Shown: in pieces, positions 31,266 to 39,083 of the stretch
Position numbering within the stretch: position 1 is the stretch's first letter
How the letters are laid out: the number at the start of each line of letters is the position of its first letter
Assembly: GCF_000383615.1 (NCBI RefSeq)
Contig: NZ_KB911633.1
Location: 1 to 40,444, forward strand
DNA length: 40,444 bases
Origin: Streptomyces canus 299MFChir4.1
GTDB taxonomy: Bacteria; Actinomycetota; Actinomycetes; Streptomycetales; Streptomycetaceae
Direction of reading: 5' to 3'
Position numbers and translations under genes: made by a program
The notes under the pieces: generated by a model
What the model was told of the DNA's origin: nothing
The model's database searches: none
The model's input: the letters and a program-made list of their open reading frames with translations, nothing else

Positions 31266-31292
31266 TGTCACCTATGTGTATGACAAATGTCA
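31266..31292 (-). promoter_or_regulatory. Putative DesR-type operator of the ABC/two-component operon
   Basis: Three half-sites occur on the plus strand: TGTCA (31266-31270), TGACA (31281-31285) and TGTCA (31288-31292). The last two form the palindrome TGACAAATGTCA, and the first two a wider inverted repeat. They lie 44-70 bp upstream of the ATPase start, where a promoter is expected. Inferred target of the operon's own regulator. Confidence 0.5.
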
Positions 31293-31320
31293 GAAGGGGC
31301 CGCGGGGTACGGGGAAACGC

Positions 31321-31353
31321 CGAAGGCCCCGATCCAGTGGACCGGGGCCTTCG
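31321..31353 (-). terminator. Terminator downstream of tRNA-Gly copy 2
   Basis: An 11-bp inverted repeat (31321-31331 with 31343-31353) with an 11-nt loop that can pair further. It begins 9 bp after the tRNA 3' end on the minus strand. Confidence 0.8.
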
Positions 31354-31362
31354 AAACGACCG

Positions 31363-31435
31363 AGCGAACGACGAGGTTCGAACTCGCGACCTCAACCTTG
31401 GCAAGGTTGCGCTCTACCAACTGAGCTACGTTCGC
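31363..31435 (-). tRNA. tRNA-Gly(GCC), copy 2
   Basis: Same 73-nt sequence as the tRNA at 27582-27654: GCGAACG acceptor stem, GCC anticodon in loop CTTGCCAAG, no encoded CCA. It follows tRNA-Gly(TCC) on the same strand after 80 bp. Confidence 0.95.
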
Positions 31436-31515
31436 ATTGCCTCCGACCGGCTCTCACCGATCGGCGCGAGCACCATCCTACCTGATCCACCAGAGTGGCC
31501 GGACAAGTGGTGCAG

Positions 31516-31587
31516 AGCGGGTGACAGGAATTGCACACTGCGCCTTCCCCCTGGAAGGGGGATGTTCTACTACTGAACTACACCCGC
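31516..31587 (-). tRNA. tRNA-Gly(TCC)
   Basis: Acceptor stem GCGGGTG/CACCCGC, D-arm AGTTCAGTAGTAGAAC, anticodon loop CTTCCAG giving TCC, T-arm with CAATTCCTG; CCA not encoded. The T-loop GCAATTC departs from the usual GTTCGAA but the cloverleaf is complete (72 nt). Confidence 0.9.
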
Positions 31588-31712
31588 GTGTACTCCGTGA
31601 GCTGGGCCTTTTCGGCCTCGCCCCTCGGCGTGCTCCAGACTCTAGCTGACCAGGTGGGGTGCAACGCAAGTCGGTTGCTCCGAGGGGCGGGTGACCCGGC
31701 GTCGACAGGCCC

Positions 31713-32030
31713 TTAACGGGCCTCGGCGAACGCCTCGTAGACCTTCTTGGGGATCCGTCCGCGGGCGGGGACGTCCATCTTGTTGGCCTGGGCCCAGGCC
31801 CGGACCGCCGCCGGGTCGGGAGCGACCTCGGTCTGCCTGTACGCCTTGCCCGACCTGGACCGCTTGCGGCCGGCCTCCACGTACGGCTCGAGCGCCTTAC
31901 GCAGTTTCTTGGCATTGGCTTGATTCAGGTCGATCTCGTACGACTTGCCGTCGAGTCCGAAGGCGATCGTTTCCGCCGCTTCCGAGCCGTCGATGTCGTC
32001 AAAGAGAGTGACCACGACCTTCTGCGCCAC
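31713..32030 (-). CDS. lsrL: Lsr2-family nucleoid-associated protein (Lsr2 paralogue)
   Basis: A 105-aa H-NS-like silencer. The N-terminal dimerisation domain is VAQKVVVTLFDDIDGSEAAETIAFGLDGKSYEIDL and LNQANAKKLRKALEPYVEAGRK; the linker holds the basic RKRSRSGK; the C-terminal DNA-binding domain VRAWAQANKMDVPARGRIPKKVYEAFAEAR has the AT-hook-like RGR. GTG start at 32030 with AAGGGA nine bases before it. Streptomyces carries two Lsr2 proteins; the one beside purS corresponds, from memory, to LsrL. The upstream region is unusually AT-rich for this genome and has palindromes, compatible with autoregulation. Confidence 0.9.
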   Translation of the reverse strand: MAQKVVVTLFDDIDGSEAAETIAFGLDGKSYEIDLNQANAKKLRKALEPYVEAGRKRSRSGKAYRQTEVAPDPAAVRAWAQANKMDVPARGRIPKKVYEAFAEAR

Positions 32031-32059
32031 GAATATCGGTCCCTTCGTACGGCACGCTG

Positions 32060-32094
32060 ACAATTCATTTGTACAGTGCCCGACAATGCATTGT
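32060..32094. promoter_or_regulatory. Twin AT-rich palindromes between lsrL and purS
   Basis: ACAATTCATTTGT (32060-32072) and ACAATGCATTGT (32083-32094) are two similar inverted repeats with centres about 22 bp apart, two helical turns. They lie 30-65 bp upstream of lsrL in the most AT-rich DNA of the window. Confidence 0.45.
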
Positions 32095-32299
32095 GAAGCT
32101 CGACTAAATCCTTCCGCGTGTCCGAGCGCAATAGGTATCGGGTGTCGATCTGAGATCTTTCCCGGAAACTTTCGCGAAGACCCGCACCCGCCCCGCGTCG
32201 TGATGGCCGTCACGTAGATTCCTACAACTCAACGCGCGTAGAAATTTTGTGCGGGTAGTCTGAAGGAACCTGCTCAGCACCACACCACCGGGAGTGCCA

Positions 32300-32563
32300 G
32301 TGGCACGCGTCGTAGTCGACGTCATGCTCAAGCCGGAGATCCTCGACCCCCAGGGCCAGGCGGTGCAGCGTGCACTGCCGCGTCTGGGTTTCGAAGGCAT
32401 CTCCGACGTACGTCAGGGAAAGCGATTCGAACTGGAAGTTGACGGGCCGGTCGACGAGGCCGTGCTCGCCCGCATCCACGATCTTGCGGAATCCTTCCTC
32501 GCCAACACCGTGATCGAGGACTTCACCGTCAAGGTGGAGGAAGTCGCGGAGGCCGCGAAGTGA
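32300..32563 (+). CDS. purS: FGAM synthase subunit PurS
   Basis: An 87-aa small subunit of the multi-chain FGAM synthase; PurS dimers bridge PurQ and PurL. MARVVVDVMLKPEILDPQGQAVQRALPRLGF and VRQGKRFELEV are the family hallmarks. The GTG at 32300 is chosen because GGGAG lies five bases upstream; a GTG at 32294 overlaps that site. A possible -10 TAGTCT is at 32257-32262. Stop overlaps the purQ start by 4 nt. Confidence 0.95.
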   Translation: MARVVVDVMLKPEILDPQGQAVQRALPRLGFEGISDVRQGKRFELEVDGPVDEAVLARIHDLAESFLANTVIEDFTVKVEEVAEAAK

Positions 32564-33264
32564 CCGCTCGTATTGGCGTCGTCACTTTCCCCGGCAGCCT
32601 CGACGACCGTGACACCCAGCGCGCGATCCGCCTCGCGGGTGCCGAACCGGTCGCCCTCTGGCACAAGGACAAGGACCTCCACCAGGTCGACGCGGTCGTC
32701 CTCCCCGGCGGTTTCTCCTACGGCGACTATCTGCGGGCCGGTGCCATCTCCCGCTTCTCGCCGGTGATGGAGACGGTCATCGAGCAGGCGAAGGCCGGGC
32801 TTCCGGTTCTCGGAATCTGCAACGGCTTCCAGATCCTCACCGAGGCCCACCTCCTCCCGGGCGGGATGCTCGGCAACGACCACCTCCACTTCATCTGCCG
32901 CGACCAGAAGCTGCGGGTGGAGAACGCGGACACCGCCTGGACCGTCGACTACACGTCCGGCCAGGAGATCCACATCCCGCTGAAGAACATGGACGGCCGG
33001 TACGTCGCCGACGAGTACACGCTGGACAAGCTGGAGGCGGAGGGCCGGGTGGTCTTCCGGTACCTGGCCCGCGACGGAGTCGCCAATGAGCGCGGCAACC
33101 CCAACGGCTCCCTCCGTGACATCGCCGGCATCACCAACGAGGCCGGGAACGTCGTAGGCCTCATGCCGCACCCGGAGCACGCCGTCGAGCCGCTCATCGG
33201 GTCCGGCCGCACCGACGGCCTCCCCTTCTTCACCTCGATCCTCAAGAAGCTGGTCAACGCATGA
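32560..33264 (+). CDS. purQ: FGAM synthase glutaminase subunit
   Basis: A 234-aa class I glutamine amidotransferase that supplies ammonia to PurL. The nucleophile Cys is in VLGICNGFQIL (about residue 87) and the His-Glu pair in LMPHPEHAVEP (about 205). IGVVTFPGSLDDRDTQRAIRLAGAE and VVLPGGFSYGDYLRAGAI are conserved. Start and stop both overlap neighbours (GTGA with purS, ATGA with purL), so the three are translated together in fixed stoichiometry. Confidence 0.97.
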   Translation: MTARIGVVTFPGSLDDRDTQRAIRLAGAEPVALWHKDKDLHQVDAVVLPGGFSYGDYLRAGAISRFSPVMETVIEQAKAGLPVLGICNGFQILTEAHLLPGGMLGNDHLHFICRDQKLRVENADTAWTVDYTSGQEIHIPLKNMDGRYVADEYTLDKLEAEGRVVFRYLARDGVANERGNPNGSLRDIAGITNEAGNVVGLMPHPEHAVEPLIGSGRTDGLPFFTSILKKLVNA

Positions 33265-35519
33265 GCCGGACGCCTCTGGACACGGTCGAGCACGCGGCCG
33301 CGACCCCCGACGTCGAGCTGCCCTGGGCCGAGCTGGGCCTGAAGAAGGACGAGTACGAGAGGGTCGTCGAGATCCTCGGGCGCCGGCCCACCGGTGCCGA
33401 GCTCGCCATGTACTCCGTCATGTGGTCCGAGCACTGCTCGTACAAGTCGTCGAAGGTGCACCTGCGCCAGTTCGGCGAGAAGGCTCCCCAGTCGGACGCC
33501 CTTCTCGTCGGCATCGGTGAGAACGCGGGCGTGGTGGACGTCGGCCAGGGCTACGCGGTCACCTTCAAGGTCGAGTCGCACAACCACCCGTCCTACGTCG
33601 AGCCCTACCAGGGCGCGGCCACCGGGGTCGGCGGCATCGTCCGCGACATCATCGCGATGGGCGCGCGGCCGGTCGCCGTGGTCGACCCCCTGCGCTTCGG
33701 CGCGGCCGACCACCCGGACACCAAGCGGGTGCTGCCGGGCGTGGTGGCGGGCATCGGCGGTTACGGCAACTGCCTGGGCCTGCCCAACATCGGCGGCGAG
33801 GTCGTCTTCGACGCCTGTTACCAGGGCAACCCGCTGGTCAACGCCGGTGCCATCGGTGTGATGCGGCACGAGGACATCCACCTCGCGAAGGCGTCCGGCG
33901 CCGGCAACAAGGTCATCCTGTACGGGGCCCGCACCGGCGGTGACGGCATCGGAGGCGCGTCGATCCTGGCCTCCGAGACCTTCGACGACGCCAAGCCCTC
34001 CAAGCGCCCGGCCGTCCAGGTCGGCGACCCCTTCCAGGAGAAGCTCCTCATCGAGTGCACCCTGGAGGCCTTCAAGGAGAAGCTGGTCGTCGGCATCCAG
34101 GACCTCGGCGCGGCCGGCCTGTCCTGCGCCACCTCCGAGCTCGCCTCCAACGGCTCCGGCGGCATGCGCGTGACCCTGGACGACGTACCGCTGCGCGACT
34201 CGACCCTCTCGCCCGAGGAAATCCTCATGAGCGAGTCCCAGGAACGCATGTGCGCGGTCGTGGAGCCGGAGAAGGTCGACCGGTTCCTGGAGATCTGCGA
34301 CAAGTGGGACGTCATCGCCACCGTCATCGGTGAGGTCACCGACGGCGACCGGCTGGAGATCTACTGGCACGGCGGCAAGATCGTCGACGTCGACCCGCGC
34401 ACGGTCGCGCACGACGGCCCGGTCTACGAGCGCCCGTACGCCCGCCCGTCCTGGCAGGACGAGCTCCAGGCCGACGACGCCAACAAGCTGCCCCGGCCCG
34501 GGACTTCGGCGGAGCTGAGGCAGCAGGTCCTCCAGCTGGTGAGCTCACCCAACCAGGCCTCCAAGAAGTGGATCACCTCGCAGTACGACCACTTCGTGCA
34601 GGGCAACACGGTGCTGGCCCAGCCGGAGGACTCCGGCATGATCCGCATCGACGAGGAGACCGGCCTCGGTGTCGCCATCGCGACCGACGGCAACGGCCGT
34701 TACGCGAAGCTGGACCCCTACGCGGGCGCGCAGCTGGCACTCTCGGAGGCCTACCGGAACGTGGCGACGACCGGTGCCAAGCCCCTCGCGGTCTCCGACT
34801 GCCTGAACTTCGGCTCGCCCGAGGACCCGGCCGTCATGTGGCAGTTCGCGGAGGCCATCCGCGGACTGGCCGACGCCTGCCAGCAGCTCGGCACCCCGGT
34901 CACCGGCGGCAACGTCTCGCTGTACAACCAGACCGGCGAGGTCGCCATCCACCCGACCCCCGTGGTCGCGGTCCTCGGCGTCATCGACGACGTGGCCCGC
35001 CGCACGCCGGTCGCCTTCCAGGAGGAGGGCCAGCTGCTGTACCTCCTCGGCGACACGCGTGAGGAGTTCGGCGGCTCGGCCTGGTCCCAGGTCGTCCACG
35101 ACCACCTCGGCGGTCTGCCGCCCAAGGTGGACCTGGAGCGCGAGCGGCTGCTCGCCGAGATCCTGATCTCCGCCTCCCGGGACGGCATGATCGACTCCGC
35201 GCACGACCTCTCCGACGGCGGCCTGATCCAGGCGGTCGTGGAGTCGGCACTGCTCGGCGGCAAGGGTGCCCGCCTGATCGTGCCGGACGGTCTGGACGCG
35301 TTCACGCTGCTGTTCTCGGAGTCGGCCGGTCGCGCGGTGGTGGCGGTCCCCCGCTCCGAGGAGCTCCGTTTCAACGACATGTGCGGCGCGCGCGGCCTGC
35401 CCGCCACCCGCATCGGTGTCGTCGACGGCGACTCGGTCGAGCTCCAGGGCGAGTTCGAGCTGCCCCTGGAGGAGCTGCGGACGGCTCACGAGGAGACGAT
35501 CCCGGCGCTGCTCAAGTAG
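33261..35519 (+). CDS. purL: FGAM synthase catalytic subunit, small type
   Basis: A 752-aa PurL that amidates FGAR to FGAM using ammonia from PurQ. The motif WSEHCSYKSS (about 55-64) includes the catalytic His; FKVESHNHPSYVEPYQGAATGVGGIVRD (about 101-128) is the substrate and metal site; GGDGIGGASILASE, QDLGAAGLSCATSELA and the later DCLNFGSPEDPAVMWQF and DLSDGGLIQAVVESAL belong to the two pseudo-symmetric PurM-like halves. Length is that of the PurS/PurQ-dependent form, not the 1,300-aa fused form. A strong terminator follows 18 bp after the stop. Confidence 0.97.
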   Translation: MSRTPLDTVEHAAATPDVELPWAELGLKKDEYERVVEILGRRPTGAELAMYSVMWSEHCSYKSSKVHLRQFGEKAPQSDALLVGIGENAGVVDVGQGYAVTFKVESHNHPSYVEPYQGAATGVGGIVRDIIAMGARPVAVVDPLRFGAADHPDTKRVLPGVVAGIGGYGNCLGLPNIGGEVVFDACYQGNPLVNAGAIGVMRHEDIHLAKASGAGNKVILYGARTGGDGIGGASILASETFDDAKPSKRPAVQVGDPFQEKLLIECTLEAFKEKLVVGIQDLGAAGLSCATSELASNGSGGMRVTLDDVPLRDSTLSPEEILMSESQERMCAVVEPEKVDRFLEICDKWDVIATVIGEVTDGDRLEIYWHGGKIVDVDPRTVAHDGPVYERPYARPSWQDELQADDANKLPRPGTSAELRQQVLQLVSSPNQASKKWITSQYDHFVQGNTVLAQPEDSGMIRIDEETGLGVAIATDGNGRYAKLDPYAGAQLALSEAYRNVATTGAKPLAVSDCLNFGSPEDPAVMWQFAEAIRGLADACQQLGTPVTGGNVSLYNQTGEVAIHPTPVVAVLGVIDDVARRTPVAFQEEGQLLYLLGDTREEFGGSAWSQVVHDHLGGLPPKVDLERERLLAEILISASRDGMIDSAHDLSDGGLIQAVVESALLGGKGARLIVPDGLDAFTLLFSESAGRAVVAVPRSEELRFNDMCGARGLPATRIGVVDGDSVELQGEFELPLEELRTAHEETIPALLK

Positions 35520-35537
35520 TCGGTCGTACGACTGAGC

Positions 35538-35571
35538 AGGCCCCGCCCGTCACCCGACGGGCGGGGCCTTC
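35538..35571 (+). terminator. Terminator after purL
   Basis: A perfect 14-bp stem (35538-35551 with 35556-35569) with an ACCC loop, GC-rich, ending in TT. Confidence 0.88.
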
Positions 35572-35787
35572 GTCACGACGCGATACCGGTTCGCGTTCGC
35601 TCCGGCTCCGAAGTGCTCGGTAGGGCAGGTGACTTGGGCGGCCGCAGGGCCGACAGCGCGTCCAGGGCGTGAGTCCGGCATCGATCCGGAAGACCGCGCC
35701 GGTCGCTGCTCGCGCCACGGTCGAGGCCGCGCGACCGGGTACGGGGCCGCTGGAAGACCACCTCGCCCTCCCCCTTTCCCCGCCGAC

Positions 35788-35793
35788 TAGGCT
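35788..35793 (+). promoter_or_regulatory. Putative -10 element (TAGGCT) for the MDMPI-like gene
   Basis: TAGGCT, CACCGCC, then the ATG at 35801. No Shine-Dalgarno sequence, so a leaderless transcript is likely. Confidence 0.45.
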
Positions 35794-35800
35794 CACCGCC

Positions 35801-36598
35801 ATGCCCCCGGCCAGGAAGCGCGCCCGCGCGTACGACTCCGTCAAGATCCGCAAGGCCGTGCAGGCCCAGCTCGGAAACGTACGAGAGGCTGTACGCACAC
35901 TGTCCCCCGAGCAGTTGGCGCTCCCGACGCGGCTGGGGGAGTGGACCGTACGGGAGCTGGTCGCGCACATCGGGATGGCGGTCACGGCCGTCCACCGGAG
36001 CCTGGACCGGCCCGCACCCGTGCGGCAGGACGCCACGGTTCTTGACTGGCCCGCCGCCACCGCCGCCAGTTCCGCGGCCATCGCCGAGTTCACCCGGGGC
36101 CTCGCCGAGCAACACCGCGACCTGGACGCCTACCTCGGCGACATCGAGCGGACCCTGACCGAACTGCTGGACACACACCCCGGTACGCGGCTCCTGGAGA
36201 CGAATGCGGGCGCGATGCCGCTCGCCGACTACCTGGTCACCCGGACCGTCGAACTCGTCGTCCACACCGACGACCTCAACGCCGCCGTGCCCGGCCTCGG
36301 CATTCCCCACGACCGTCAGGCCCTCGCCGCCTGCACCCGGCTCCTCGCCGACGCCCTTGCCGCCAAGGCGCCCGGCGGCTCGACCGAGGTGCGGATCCCG
36401 CCGTACGCCGTCGTGCAGTGTGTCGAGGGGCCGAAGCACACCCGGGGGACCCCGCCGAACGTCGTCGAGACCGACCCGCTGACCTGGATCCGGCTCGCGA
36501 CCGGCCGGCTCGGCTGGAAGGACGCGCTCGACGCGGCGAGGGTCAGCGCGAGCGGCGAGCGGGCGGACCTGGACGGGCTGCTCCCGCTGATGGGCTGA
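35801..36598 (+). CDS. Mycothiol-dependent maleylpyruvate isomerase-like / sterol-carrier family protein
   Basis: A 265-aa protein started at the ATG at 35801. The N-terminal half is a DinB/MDMPI-type four-helix bundle: VREAVRTLSPEQLALPTRLGEWTVRELVAHIGMAVTAV has the conserved L-x-x-W-T-V-x-x-L-x-x-H, and LADYLVTRTVELVVHTDDL supplies further His/Asp ligand candidates. The C-terminal 80 residues (CTRLLADALAAKAPGGSTEVRIPPYAVVQCVEG...PLTWIRLATGRLGW) look like an SCP2-type lipid-binding domain. The metal-binding bundle uses mycothiol in known members; here the reaction is unknown. The gene separates the purSQL and purF blocks. An in-frame extension to 35669 lacks a start signal. Confidence 0.82.
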   Translation: MPPARKRARAYDSVKIRKAVQAQLGNVREAVRTLSPEQLALPTRLGEWTVRELVAHIGMAVTAVHRSLDRPAPVRQDATVLDWPAATAASSAAIAEFTRGLAEQHRDLDAYLGDIERTLTELLDTHPGTRLLETNAGAMPLADYLVTRTVELVVHTDDLNAAVPGLGIPHDRQALAACTRLLADALAAKAPGGSTEVRIPPYAVVQCVEGPKHTRGTPPNVVETDPLTWIRLATGRLGWKDALDAARVSASGERADLDGLLPLMG

Positions 36599-36629
36599 AC
36601 CCTTCACGGGGCTCGTGCGTCAAAGAGCC

Positions 36630-37454
36630 ATGAAGCGGACGACACGCGTGACATGCGCCGCCCTGGCCGCCGCCGGCACCACACTGCTGGCAGCCGCCTG
36701 CGGCACGGAATCCGGCACCGGAAGCGACAGCGTCACCGACCGCGGGAAGGCGTCCCGGCCGGCCGACATCAAGGACGTGGAGTGGCTGCCGCAGAAGGTG
36801 ACCGTGAAGGGCAAGGAGTACGTCCTGCCGAAGGACGCCAAGACCGTCCAGGACGCCCGCATCATCTTCAAGCCCGACGCCGACGCCTCCCGTGAGGACG
36901 GCGGCGAGTCCGGCGGCTCGGTCGGCTGCAACAGCATCGGCGCGGACTCCGAGATCGACGGCGACACCGTGCGGATCACCGACCTGGTCCAGACGCTGAT
37001 CGGCTGCCCCGACCCGCTCGGAGAGTTCGAGGCGCGGTTCGTCGACGTCTTCCAAGGCACCCACACGGCCAAGGTCACGGCACGGAACGGCGTCAGCACC
37101 CTGACCCTGACCCGTCCCGGCGGCGACAGCATCACCTTCCGGGAGAAGAAGCCCCCCGCCCTGAAGGGCACCCGCTGGTCCCTCGGCGAGAACGCCTATC
37201 TCACCCTCACCAAGAACAACACCGTCACCGGCAGCCTCGGTTGCAACACGTTCCACGGCAGGGCCACCGTCAAGGACGGCACCATCGAGTTCGGGCCCCT
37301 CGTCACCACGCGCATGATGTGTGCGGGCTCGGTGATGAAGACCGAGCGCGAACTCGCCGAAATCCTCGACGGAAAGGTCTCCTACCAGCAGAAACACGAT
37401 TCTCTGAAGATCACCAAGACCCCCGGGAGGAGTGTTACGGCCCGCGCGGAGTAA
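36630..37454 (+). CDS. Lipoprotein with two META domains
   Basis: A 274-aa exported lipoprotein. The signal peptide KRTTRVTCAALAAAGTTLLAAAC ends in the lipobox LAAAC, with Cys23 as the lipidated residue (ATG at 36630). Two META repeats follow: the first contains GGSVGCNSIGADSEIDGDTVRI and LIGCPDPLGEFEARFVDVF (about 95-140); the second LKGTRWSLG, GSLGCNTFHGRATVKDGTIEFGPLVTTRMMCAG and ERELAEILDG (about 180-260). The GCN-F and CxxP/ MMC pairs are the domain's hallmarks (as in HslJ). Location: outer face of the membrane. Function unknown, possibly envelope stress. The GTG of purF follows 57 bp later. Confidence 0.87.
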   Translation: MKRTTRVTCAALAAAGTTLLAAACGTESGTGSDSVTDRGKASRPADIKDVEWLPQKVTVKGKEYVLPKDAKTVQDARIIFKPDADASREDGGESGGSVGCNSIGADSEIDGDTVRITDLVQTLIGCPDPLGEFEARFVDVFQGTHTAKVTARNGVSTLTLTRPGGDSITFREKKPPALKGTRWSLGENAYLTLTKNNTVTGSLGCNTFHGRATVKDGTIEFGPLVTTRMMCAGSVMKTERELAEILDGKVSYQQKHDSLKITKTPGRSVTARAE

Positions 37455-37498
37455 GAAAGCCCACTCTCCGCGAATTCGGACCAGTGGTCGATCTCGCC

Positions 37499-37504
37499 TA
37501 CACT
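37499..37504 (+). promoter_or_regulatory. Putative -10 element (TACACT) of purF
   Basis: TACACT, CGGAGCC, then the GTG at 37512. The GGAG is only two bases from the start, too close to act as Shine-Dalgarno, so a leaderless purF message is likely. Confidence 0.45.
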
Positions 37505-37511
37505 CGGAGCC

Positions 37512-39038
37512 GTGCCACGTGGTGACGGACGACTCAACCACGACCTGCTCCCCGGTGAGAAGGGCCCCCAGGACGCTTGTGGCGTCTTCGGTGTCTGGGC
37601 TCCGGGCGAAGAGGTCGCCAAGCTCACGTACTTCGGGCTCTACGCCCTCCAGCATCGGGGCCAGGAATCCGCGGGAATCGCGGTCAGCAACGGCTCCCAG
37701 ATCCTCGTCTTCAAGGACATGGGCCTCGTGTCCCAGGTCTTCGATGAGACCTCTCTCGGTTCGCTCCAGGGTCACATCGCGGTCGGTCACGCCCGCTACT
37801 CGACCACCGGTGCCTCCGTATGGGAGAACGCCCAGCCGACCTTCCGTGCCACCGGGCACGGTTCCATCGCGCTCGGCCACAACGGCAACCTGGTCAACAC
37901 GGCGCAGCTCGCCGAGATGGTCGCCGACCTCCCCAAGCAGGAGGGCCGCAGCCCGCGGGTGGCCGCCACCAACGACACCGACCTGCTCACCGCGCTTCTC
38001 GCGGCCCAGGTCGACGAGGACGGCAAGCCGCTGACCATCGAGGAGGCTTCCGCGAAGGTCCTCCCGCAGATCCAGGGCGCCTTCTCGCTCGCCTTCATGG
38101 ACGAGCACACCCTCTACGCCGCCCGTGACCCGCAGGGCATCCGCCCGCTGGTCCTCGGCCGCCTGGAGCGCGGCTGGGTGGTCGCCTCCGAGTCCGCCGC
38201 CCTCGACATCTGCGGCGCGGCCTACGTCCGCGAGATCGAGCCGGGCGAGTTCGTCGCCATCGACGAGAACGGCCTCCGCACCTCCCGATTCGCGGAAGCG
38301 AAGCCCAAGGGCTGTGTCTTCGAGTACGTCTATCTGGCGCGCCCCGACACCGACATCGCCGGCCGGAACGTGTACCTCTCCCGCGTGGAGATGGGCCGCA
38401 AGCTCGCCAAGGAAGCGCCCGTCGAGGCCGACCTGGTCATAGCGACACCGGAGTCCGGCACCCCGGCGGCCATCGGCTACGCCGAGGCGTCCGGCATCCC
38501 CTTCGGTGCGGGTCTCGTGAAGAACGCCTACGTCGGCCGTACGTTCATCCAGCCCTCACAGACCATTCGCCAGCTCGGCATCCGCCTGAAGCTGAACCCG
38601 CTCAAGGAAGTCATCAAGGGCAAGCGCCTGGTCGTCGTCGACGACTCGATCGTGCGCGGCAACACCCAGCGGGCGCTGGTCCGCATGCTCCGTGAGGCGG
38701 GCGCCGCCGAGGTCCACATCCGGATCTCCTCGCCGCCCGTGAAATGGCCCTGCTTCTTCGGCATCGACTTCGCCACCCGCGCCGAGCTCATCGCCAACGG
38801 CATGACGATCGACGAGATCGGCACCTCGCTGGGCGCCGACTCCCTGGCGTACATCTCCATCGACGGCATGATCGGGGCGACCACCATCGCCAAGCCGAAC
38901 CTGTGCCGCGCCTGCTTCGACGGCGAGTACCCGATGGATCTCCCGGACCCCGAGCTGCTCGGCAAGCAGCTCCTGGAGACGGAGCTGGCCGCCGGCCCGG
39001 CCGCCACGGCCGCCGCCGACGCGATCCGTCGCCCGTAG
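37512..39038 (+). CDS. purF: Amidophosphoribosyltransferase
   Basis: A 508-aa enzyme that makes 5-phosphoribosylamine from PRPP and glutamine, the first and committed step of purine synthesis. A 22-residue propeptide (MPRGDGRLNHDLL...GPQDA) precedes Cys23 of CGVFGVWA, the N-terminal nucleophile after processing. LYALQHRGQESAGIAV and GHARYSTTG are glutaminase-domain motifs. The PRPP-binding motif VVVDDSIVRGNT is at about 374-385. The cysteines of WPCFFGIDF (about 414) and NLCRACFDGEY (about 464 and 467), with another upstream, indicate the Bacillus-type 4Fe-4S enzyme. purM starts 45 bp after the stop, consistent with one operon. Confidence 0.97.
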   Translation: MPRGDGRLNHDLLPGEKGPQDACGVFGVWAPGEEVAKLTYFGLYALQHRGQESAGIAVSNGSQILVFKDMGLVSQVFDETSLGSLQGHIAVGHARYSTTGASVWENAQPTFRATGHGSIALGHNGNLVNTAQLAEMVADLPKQEGRSPRVAATNDTDLLTALLAAQVDEDGKPLTIEEASAKVLPQIQGAFSLAFMDEHTLYAARDPQGIRPLVLGRLERGWVVASESAALDICGAAYVREIEPGEFVAIDENGLRTSRFAEAKPKGCVFEYVYLARPDTDIAGRNVYLSRVEMGRKLAKEAPVEADLVIATPESGTPAAIGYAEASGIPFGAGLVKNAYVGRTFIQPSQTIRQLGIRLKLNPLKEVIKGKRLVVVDDSIVRGNTQRALVRMLREAGAAEVHIRISSPPVKWPCFFGIDFATRAELIANGMTIDEIGTSLGADSLAYISIDGMIGATTIAKPNLCRACFDGEYPMDLPDPELLGKQLLETELAAGPAATAAADAIRRP

Positions 39039-39083
39039 ACGGCCCGTCCCACCTGCAGTACGACACGAAGGTTCTCACTAGCC

